Assembly (NCBI GenBank): GCA_010094045.1
Contig: ML986643.1
Location: 1-17,656, forward strand
From: Lojkania enalia
Taxonomy: Eukaryota > Ascomycota > Dothideomycetes > Pleosporales
Direction of reading: 5' to 3'
DNA: 17,656 nt
Below, in pieces: positions 10,940 through 17,656 of the stretch; position 1 is the stretch's first letter, and the number at the start of each line of letters is the position of its first letter. Position numbers and translations under genes: made by a program. The notes under the pieces are model-generated. The model ran no database searches. It had not been told where the DNA came from and was given only the letters and a program-made list of their open reading frames with translations.

Positions 10940-11105
10940 GCCGCTTTAATAGTTTAGCTGCTTTAATAGTTTAGCTACTTTAATAGTTTAGCTGCTTTAA
11001 TAGTTTAGCTGCTTTAATAGTTTAGCCGCTTTAATAGTTTAGCCGCTTTAATAGTTTAGCCGCTTTAATAGTTTAGCCGCTTTAATAGTTTAGCCGCTTT
11101 AATAG
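10940..11105 (-). repeat. 17-bp tandem array in right TIR of element A (10 units)
   Basis: Nine full units of gccgctttaatagttta start at 10940, 10957, 10974, 10991, 11008, 11025, 11042, 11059 and 11076. A tenth, partial unit runs from 11093 to 11105. The five outermost units have the same sequence (the tenth over its 13 bp). The inner ones vary only by C-to-T and G-to-A (gctgc, gctac). The array is inverted relative to 1-117. It is followed by tagaatacgt, the element terminus at 11115. Confidence 0.97.
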
Positions 11106-11115
11106 TAGAATACGT

Positions 11116-11117
11116 TA
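11116..11117. repeat. TA target-site duplication, right of element A
   Basis: TA follows the ACGT terminus. The downstream sequence tagctagataa is the transposase core of element C, homologous to A near 742-752. Confidence 0.8.
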
Positions 11118-12497
11118 TAGCTAGATAAATTATAAGTAAGTTATTATTATCTAAAATATCTATACTATTATATATATAATTCTACTATTTATTATTTATA
11201 AAAGACGTATCTATATCTCTATATAGTATAAAGAAGTAGGTATATTATATAATTAGAAGATTTCAGTCTCTAAGAACGGTTAAATAAATAATACGCTTAA
11301 TCTTAAACAGCTAAAATACTTTAATATATATATAAAGATATATTAGGTAGAATTATATAGGCTACTTATTTTAGCTAGTTATAAAAGCTACTTTAACTAG
11401 GAATTTAAAGATTACTACCTTATATAAAAGATTCTAATACTTTATATACCTTCTTATTTATTTTATATACTTTAGTTTCTTAATATAGTTTACTTTTTAC
11501 TATTAAAGCTAAAGTACTTATAGTATATATAAGACTTAGTATACTAACACGTCTACTATATTAATAAAAAAAGCTTTCTTCCAGCTTTTAAGAACGTATT
11601 TTTTAATATATTTACGTATAAGAACTATTAAAAGGCCTTTAAAGTAATAGAAATTATTCTTTTAAACGCGTAGATTATATTAGATTACCTTAATATATAA
11701 TTATATACTCTACTAGAACTACTTTTATAAGAAGATTTCTAGTAGTTTAAAACTCTAAGTAATATATATAAATTTAGATTATAATTAATACTTATATAAA
11801 AGTTCTTTATATAATTACTAAAAGAGAAATAAGAAGAATTCTTATAGCTTATAAAAGGTACTAAGTTAATATTATATTAGAATATACTTCTTTAAACTTA
11901 TAACTCTAAGCTTAAAAGATAATTAGAAGAAGTAACTAAATATAAAATATATAAAAGAAAGTATATTTAGTATAATAGAATAGTATTCTATAGTAAGAGA
12001 TCTTTATATATAGCTACTAAGATATCTATAAGTTCTTAGCCCTTTAAAAAGACTTATAGTACTAATATTTAAGAAAGGGTTTAACTAGCTTAATACTACT
12101 ATATATAATAATGCGAAGATATTGTTCTATAAAAAGCTTTATGTATAATCTTATCTTAAAGCTTTTTATTTATCTTATTCTACCCCCAGCTCTACTCCTT
12201 TTCCTATATATATATAGTTGTATACTCCCTTATAAGTAGTTTAATAGTTTTTCTATATCCTTTTATATAAGGCCTATAGATATTAATAGAATTTCTAGGT
12301 TTTTAAACTCTTATATACTCCTATATACTTCTAAGTAGATTTATACCGTATTTAGACCTATTATCTTACCTATACTATTATATTATAGTAACTATAATAA
12401 GACTAGATATAACGCTTATATATATTAAAAGGATAGTAAAAATTCTAAATTAGATAAAAGTATATTATATATAGAATTTCTTATTAGTATTAAATAA
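11118..12497 (+). pseudogene. Element C transposase, 5'-truncated in window, RIP-degraded
   Basis: From 11118 the frame covers the transposase core after the NFDE block, then the second and third catalytic blocks (near 11370 and 11480), the C-terminal region and a zinc-knuckle-like end. It is split at 12103 by the solo LTR and resumes at 12388 (tagtaactataataag), matching the uninterrupted A sequence near 10776-10800. The probable end is TAA 12495-12497. It contains many in-frame stops. Confidence 0.8.
12104..12382 (+). mobile_element. Solo LTR (279 bp) of the same Gypsy family, inside C
   Basis: This aligns end to end with the LTRs at 2814-3092 and 9735-10013 and has the same length, 279 bp. 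It is flanked by the 5-bp duplication CTATA (12099-12103) and TTATA (12383-12387, one C-to-T). The empty site in A reads ctactatagtaac near 10768-10780. No internal retrotransposon sequence is present, so a full element here was probably removed by recombination between its LTRs. Confidence 0.95.
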
Positions 12498-12582
12498 ATT
12501 AACTTTTCGTATATAGTATTTATTATGCTAAGAAAAAGTAGCCGCTTTAATAGGATAGCCGCTTTAATAGTAGAATATATTA

Positions 12583-12947
12583 TATAATTTTTATCTCTTT
12601 AATAAATTTAAACTATATACTAATAATATTAAAATTTTTCTACTATATTCTCTAATAGTTTTTTATCTAATTAAATACTATTTTAAGCTTATTTATATAT
12701 ATTATAAATTATTTAGTCGAATTCTTATCTACTAGCTCTTTACTATATATAGTTAATAGTTTATCTATTATATCTACTATCTTATATAACTAGAGTATAA
12801 ATCTTTATAAATCTAAATTAAAAATATATTATATAATTATCTACTTTTTAATTATAGTTAACTTTTAGTAGTTTATATAGTAATTAATATATATAAAAGT
12901 TCTTTTATATTTCTATTAGAGAATTAGTTATAGTATACTAAATATAT
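12583..12947 (-). mobile_element. Element G: fragment of a Fot1-like transposon (reverse strand)
   Basis: Read on the minus strand, this encodes the CENP-B/Tc5-type DNA-binding domain and the segment after it, homologous to B at about 1050-1380 and D at about 16820-17150. It is more diverged from D than E is, so it is probably a separate subfamily or an older copy. Both ends are insertion points: C on the left (TA at 12581-12582) and E on the right (TA at 12948-12949). The rest of G must lie outside the window on both sides. It is the outermost host in the nest and contains stops throughout. Confidence 0.8.
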
Positions 12948-13192
12948 TAATATATTCTACTATCGAAGCAGCTAATCTATTAAAGCGGCTACTTTTTCTT
13001 AGCGTAATAAATACTATATATAAAAAGTTAATTTACTTAATACTAATAAGAGATTCTATATATAATATACTTTTATCTAATTTAGAATTTTCCCTACTAT
13101 CCTTTTAACACATACGAGTATTATATCTAGTTTTACTATAATTACTATAGTAGCGTTAAGCTGGTTAAGCTCTTTTTTAAGTATTAATACTA

Positions 13193-15046
13193 ACGTACCT
13201 TATAAGTAAGCGGCCTATATAAGTAAGTAGTCTACTCTATTACTAAAACGCGATACCTAAGCTTTTAATAATAATATAATAATAAAATAATAAGAATATA
13301 GCCTAAAACGAGAATTAAGTAAATTTAGCCTTCTTAGCTATTAAAAGAGGTTAATTAAATAGTAAAGGACGCGCTACTTTAATATTTAATATAATTTAAA
13401 CGACTATATATTAATAATATACTAGAATCTGCTTATAGTATAATTATAAGTCTAACTTAAAGAGACTAATAAAATTTAAAGAGGAGGTTATTATTTAATA
13501 TATATTTAACCTAGATTTGCGAGGATTTATACTTACCTTAGCTACTATATAAAATATAGTTAATAGCTTACTTACTAAATATAGTATAAGCTAGATTAGT
13601 ATATATTAGCCTAGGAACTTTATTAGACGTACTCCTAAGCTTAAAATATACTTAAATTAGCTTTATAATTGCTAGAAAGCTCTATATAAAAATTCTAAAG
13701 TAATTAAAAGCTGGTTTAAATTTATATAGTATATTAAAGAGAAGTATAATATTATAGATAAAGATATATATAACTTCGACGAATCTAGCTTTTAAATAGG
13801 CGTTATTTTATTATAACTAGTTATTATAAGTATAGAGAGATATAATTGACTAAAAGCAATTTAATTAGATAATTATAAATAGATTTTAGTAATTTAGGGG
13901 ATTAATACTACTAGCTAAACGCTTCTACTCTTTATTATTATTACTAGCTACTACTATCTCTCTATCTAGTATAAAGGTAATAATATACCTAAGAACTAGG
14001 CAATTATAGTTAGTAAGAACGGTTAGATAATAAATAAACTCGATATTAAGTAGTTAAAGTACTTTTATAAATATATAAGAGATTATATAATAGACGTACG
14101 TTAACTACTAATTTTTAATAGCTATAATAGTTATAACTTACTTAATTTCTAGAAACTCTACGAGGAATAGAATATTATTCTACTCTATATACTAGCTTAT
14201 TTATTACACCTATTATAGCTACTAGATATAGGCTACTTCTTACTATTAAAATATATATATAGAAATTAGATCTTAGTCTTAGTATATAATTATATTAACT
14301 ATATTATAAAACTTAAGTTCTTTCTAGTTTTTAAAGCTACTTTTAATATATTAATTATAAAGGATAATATCTATATAAGCTTTTAAGAAGTTAGTCTAGT
14401 CTTATTTAATCTAAAAGTAGTACTTTTAAAGCTTAATATAAAGCTTTATATACTAATACTACTAGTATAAGATAATACCTTATAAGAAGTAAAAATACTA
14501 AGTAACACGCACAAGCTAGAAGCTTAATTAATATTAATTCATAATCAGATTTAAAGGAATATAAGCTCTTTACTAGCTTCTATTATTAAGAAGCTAAATT
14601 AGCTTAAAAAAGGCTCTATAAAAGTAATATATTAGATCAGGTTAATATATAATAAAATTGTTAGCCTTTAAAAAGTAAATAAAGTAGTAATAAAATGGAA
14701 ATAGTGGAAAAAAAGGTAGATTTAAGCGTAAGAGACTCTAATAAAAATATAAGGAGAGATGATTATTACTAAAAAAGATAATAAGGAGGAAACTTAAGCT
14801 ATAATACGCTAATTTAGGATGCGATTAGATATAAGCAGATAGTATAAAGCGTATTATAGCTGCTGCAGTAAAACTGGGTATAATTCTTATATATACTAGA
14901 AGGATATAGAAGTTTCTATAGAAGAATCGCACAAGTTGTAAATTACTATTATATTATTTAGTTGTTAAGCTATACGTATATAAAGGTTGAAAAAGTTAAT
15001 AGGGTAGACTACTCGCTTATATAGGCCGCTCGCTTATAAGGTATAT
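13193..15046 (+). mobile_element. Element F: complete Fot1-like transposon of a distinct subfamily (1,854 bp)
   Basis: F is bounded by acgtacctt (13193) and its inverted, RIP-altered copy aaggtatat (ending 15046), with TA on both sides. Each TIR holds two 17-bp units: 13201-13217 and 13218-13234 at the left, 15005-15021 and 15022-15038 at the right. The unit sequence (tataagtaagcggccta) is unlike those of A to E, and the actttttcttag motif is missing. F is inserted in E in the opposite orientation. It is less degraded than its host. Confidence 0.93.
13268..15007 (+). pseudogene. Element F transposase, Fot1/pogo DDE family (single frame, many stops)
   Basis: One frame (frame 2) can be read for about 580 codons from a run of ATA codons at 13268-13276 (former ATG) to TAG 15005-15007 inside the right TIR, with no net frameshift. 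Domains: N-terminal HTH (about 13310-13430), CENP-B/Tc5-type domain (about 13480-13660), DDD core (about 13740-14400), basic Lys/Arg-rich stretch (about 14690-14760), and a CCHC-like knuckle near 14858-14900. The first catalytic block is intact (YNFDE, Asp at 13778-13780), and the third too (LLDIGYF, Asp at 14225-14227). The second reads Asn (14117-14119). Stops are all TAA/TAG at likely Gln/Trp sites. Confidence 0.9.
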
Positions 15047-16589
15047 TACAAGTTTTCTTAAAAGATTAAGAGTTTATAGATACTTTAGCAGCTATATATA
15101 AAGATCCCTTATTATATAATACTATACTACTATACTAAATATACTTTCTTTTATATATTTTATACTTAATTACTTCTTCTAATTACTTTTTAAACTTAGA
15201 ATTATAAGTTTAAAGAAATATATTCTAATATAGTATTAATTTAATACCTTTTATAAGCTGTAAGAATCCTTCTTATACCTTTTTTAATAATTATATAAAG
15301 GACTTTTATATAAGTATTAATCATAACCTAAATTTATATATATTATTTAGAGTTTTAGACTACTAGAAGTTTTCTTATAAAAGTAGTTCTAGTAGAGTAT
15401 ATAATTATATATTAAGGCGGTTTAATATAACCTATATATTTAGAGGAATAATTTCTATTACTTTAAAAGCTTTTTAATAGTTCTTATATATAAATATATT
15501 AAAAAACGCATTCTTAAAAACTAAAAGAAAGTCTTCTTTATTAATATAATAGATGTATTAGTATACTAAGTCTCGTATATATTATAGGTACTTCAGCTTT
15601 AATAGTAAGAAGTAAACTATATTAAGAAGTTAAGGTATATATAATAAATAAGAAGGTATATAAAGTGTTAGAATCTTTTATATAAGATAGTAATTTTTAA
15701 ATTTCTAGTTAAGGTAGCTTTTATAGCCGTCTAAAATAAGTAACTTATATAACCCTATCTAATATATCTTTATATACTTATTAAAATACTTTAACTACTT
15801 AAAATTAAGCGCGTTATTTATTTAGCTATTCTTAGAAACTAAAATTTTCCAATTATATAATATATCTACTTTTTTATACTATATAGAGATATAGACGCAT
15901 CTTTTATAGATAATAAATAGTAGAGTTATATACGTAGTAGTATAGATATTCTTAATAATTATAATCTACTTATAATTATATAGCTATATAAAAATAGGTT
16001 TTATATAATATTCTAAACCTATAACAACCTTTATAGTACTAATAGTATCTATTTAAAAGCCTATCTTATTAAAGTTGTAGATATTATTATTATATATACT
16101 ATATTTTACATTTATATCTTATATAAGCTTAATCTATATATTAATAACCTCTAAATTCTCTTATTTTATTTTTTAGCAATTTTTTACTCGATTAAAAGCT
16201 ATTTTAAACTTATTTATACGCGTTATAAATTGTTTAGACTAATTCTTTCTTATAAGTATTCTACTATATATATCTAATAGTTTATCTACTATATCTACTA
16301 TCTTATATAGCTAGAGTATAAATTCTTATAAATTAAGGTTAAGAATATATTATATAATTATTTATTCTTTAATTACTATAAGCTTCTAGTAATTTAGTTA
16401 TATATAAGAGTAAAATACAATTCTATAAGGTTAAGTAGAGAGTTGTTAATATTATATATTAAAAGTTATAGTAGTATATTATATACTCTTAAACTAGCTT
16501 AATTTATACGCTTATAAGATAAGCTTAATTCTACCTTTTTATTAAATTAATAGAAGGTTATATTATAGATTTATTATAGTTTATATATA

Positions 16590-17656
16590 ACATATTCTAC
16601 TATTAAAACGGCTACTTTTTCTTAGTATTACAAATACTACATACGAACTATAATAAATCTATAATACGACCTTCTATTAATTTAATAAGAAGGTAGAATT
16701 GAGCTTACCTTATAGGCGTATAAATTAGGCTAGTTTAAGAGCATATAACGCGCTGCTATAGCTTTTAACGTATAATATTAACAACTCTCTACTCAACTTT
16801 ATAGAATCGTATTTCGCCCTTATATATAACTAAATTACTAGAAACTTATAATAATCGAAGAATAAATAATTGTATAATATATTCTTAACCTTAATTTACG
16901 AGGATTTATACCCCGGCTATATAAGGTAGTAGATATAGTAGATAAACTATTAGGCGTATATAGTAGAATATCTATAGAAAAGAATTAGTCTAAACAATTT
17001 ATAGCGCGTATAGATAAGTTTAAAATAGCCTTTAATTAAGTAAAAGATTGTTAAAAAATAAAATAAGAGAATTTAGAGGTTATTAATACATAGTTTAAGC
17101 TCGTATAGAATATAATTGCAAAATATAGTATATATAATAATAATATCTACAATTTTAATAAGACAGGCTTTTAGATAGGTATTATTAGTACTATAAAGGT
17201 TATTACAGGTTTAAAATATTATATAAGGCCTACTCTTATATAGTTAGATAATTACGAGTAGGTTATAGTTATTTAGAGTATTTATACTACTATATATACA
17301 ACCCTACTATTTATTATCTATAAAGGATGTATCTATATCTCTATATAATATAAAGAAGTAGGTATACTATACGATTAAAAAATTTCAGTCTCTAAGAACG
17401 GCTAGATAAATAATACGCTTAGTTTTAAGTAGCTAAAGTACTTTAATAAGTATATAAAGATATATTAGGTAGGGTTATATAAGCTACTTATTTTAGACAG
17501 CTATAAAAGCTACCTTAACTAGGAATTTAAAGATTACTACCTTATATAAAATATTCTAACACTTTATATACCTTCTTATTTATCGTATATACTTTAGCCT
17601 CTTAATATAGTTTACTTCTTACTATTAAAGCTGAAGTACTTATAGTATATATAAGA
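16590..17656 (+). mobile_element. Element D: Fot1-like transposon, left part, runs off window
   Basis: D starts with acatattctac (a RIP form of acgtattctac) right after TA at 16588-16589. It has one 17-bp unit only (16600-16616) and then actttttcttag (16614 onward). It was inserted into the left end of element E, head to head with it. The body is the best preserved copy of the A/C/D/E subfamily in this window. It is uninterrupted to the window end, so it shows the empty sites for B and for the LTR element. Confidence 0.92.
16653..17656 (+). pseudogene. Element D transposase, 3'-truncated by window end
   Basis: The frame starts at about ATA 16653 (former ATG). It covers the psq-like HTH (about 16690-16800), the CENP-B/Tc5-type domain (about 16850-17040), the first catalytic block (near 17150-17165) and the core up to the third block at the window edge. 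At the site where B has a 1-bp deletion, D is in frame. Stops at Gln/Trp positions show it is also RIP-inactivated, though less densely than A or G. Confidence 0.82.

Larger units (their letters stand above)
1..11115 (+). mobile_element. Element A: Fot1-like DNA transposon, split by two insertions
   Basis: Element A is a Tc1/mariner (Fot1/Pot2-like) transposon present as three collinear pieces: 1-797, 2648-2813 and 10019-11115. Joined, these give about 2.06 kb, close to the 1.85 kb of B plus the extra terminal repeat units. The joins are supported by collinearity with the uninterrupted copies C (11118 onward) and D (16590 onward). The right terminus is ACGT at 11112-11115, followed by the TA target duplication at 11116-11117. 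The left terminus lies at or just before the window start. A was inserted into the transposase region of element C, whose right part resumes at 11118. It is heavily mutated by RIP and cannot encode a functional transposase. Confidence 0.9.
11118..12580 (+). mobile_element. Element C: right part of a Fot1-like transposon
   Basis: C is the host copy into which A was inserted. Its left half must lie before the window. The right half runs from 11118 and is interrupted by the solo LTR (12104-12382). It ends at 12580 with two 17-bp units (12541-12557 and 12558-12570) and the RIP-altered terminus tagaatatat, then TA (12581-12582). It belongs to the same subfamily as A and D, and differs from A in having two terminal units where A has ten. 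Confidence 0.9.
13033..16574 (-). pseudogene. Element E transposase (reverse strand, split by F, RIP-degraded)
   Basis: On the minus strand the frame starts at about 16574 (ATA for ATG, aligned with D's start at 16653) and runs down through the DNA-binding domains (about 16500-16190) and the catalytic core (about 16110-15500) to 15049. It is interrupted by F and finishes at 13192-13033. It is of the A/D subfamily: the first 100 bp are nearly identical to D and A. Stops are dense. It is a dead copy. Confidence 0.8.
12950..16589 (-). mobile_element. Element E: Fot1-like transposon, reverse strand, split by F and D
   Basis: E's right end is at 12950 (atatattctac, a RIP form of the ACGT terminus), with TA at 12948-12949. 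Two 17-bp units follow (12960-12976 and 12977-12993) and the actttttcttag motif starts at 12991. The body is interrupted by F (13193-15046, TA at 13191-13192 and 15047-15048) and continues from 15049. It stops at 16587-16589, where D was inserted about 30-50 bp short of E's own left terminus. That terminus must lie beyond the window. Confidence 0.88.

Noticed and set aside
13268..15007. Alternative genetic code with TAA/TAG read as Gln
   Set aside because: Stops also replace Trp, start codons read ATA, and catalytic Asp codons are changed to Asn in TpG context. All of this is explained by RIP under the standard code.
15049..16589. A separate reverse-strand element independent of the fragment at 12950-13192
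   Set aside because: The two pieces join collinearly once F and one TA are removed, in the order seen reversed in A and C, so they are one element (E).
1..17656. Mitochondrial or plastid DNA, because of the very high AT content
   Set aside because: There are no organellar genes. The content is nuclear transposons, and the AT richness comes from specific loss of CpA/TpG.
1..17656. Host genes, tRNA or rRNA genes, or small secreted effector genes, which often lie in such AT-rich blocks
   Set aside because: All sequence is accounted for by transposon segments meeting at target duplications. The short stop-free stretches are chance frames in AT-rich DNA.

Overview
The window is a stretch of transposon-derived DNA from the nuclear genome of a filamentous ascomycete (Pezizomycotina; lineage not determinable by eye). 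It is extremely AT-rich. CpA and TpG are almost absent and TpA is in large excess, which is the signature of repeat-induced point mutation (RIP), a premeiotic C-to-T process confined to this group of fungi. I see no host gene, no RNA gene and no intact ORF. Every coding relic is full of TAA/TAG codons at positions where related proteins carry Gln or Trp.

The region is a set of nested insertions that can be resolved to single-base boundaries. Seven copies of Fot1/Pot2-like elements (Tc1/mariner superfamily, pogo/CENP-B-type transposase) are present; I call them A to G. Each boundary I could resolve is a TA duplication, with ACGT (or its RIP product ATAT/ACAT) just inside it. Layout from left to right: A (left end at the window start, 1-797), interrupted by B (798-2645, complete, 1,848 bp); A resumes (2648-2813) and is interrupted by a complete Ty3/Gypsy LTR retrotransposon (2814-10013, 7,200 bp, 279-bp LTRs, degenerate chromodomain); A ends at 11115. 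A lies inside C, whose right part follows (11118-12580) and carries a 279-bp solo LTR of the same retrotransposon family (12104-12382). C lies inside G, a reverse-strand fragment (12583-12947). E (reverse strand, from 12950) was inserted into G. E was then interrupted by F (13193-15046, complete, 1,854 bp, a different subfamily) and by D (from 16590 to beyond the window end).

The relative order of insertion is therefore G first, then C and E, then A (in C), the solo-LTR parent (in C), F and D (in E), and last B and the LTR element (both in A). B is visibly less AT-rich than its host A and keeps GC-rich termini, which fits a late arrival.

The most unusual structure is in the termini of the Fot1-like elements. 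Each terminal inverted repeat holds direct repeats with an exact 17-bp period. Most ends carry two units and D carries one, but element A carries at least seven at its left end and ten at its right end. F has the same 17-bp spacing built from a different sequence. The units are probably binding sites for the CENP-B-like transposase, and in A they have expanded into short satellite arrays at both ends.
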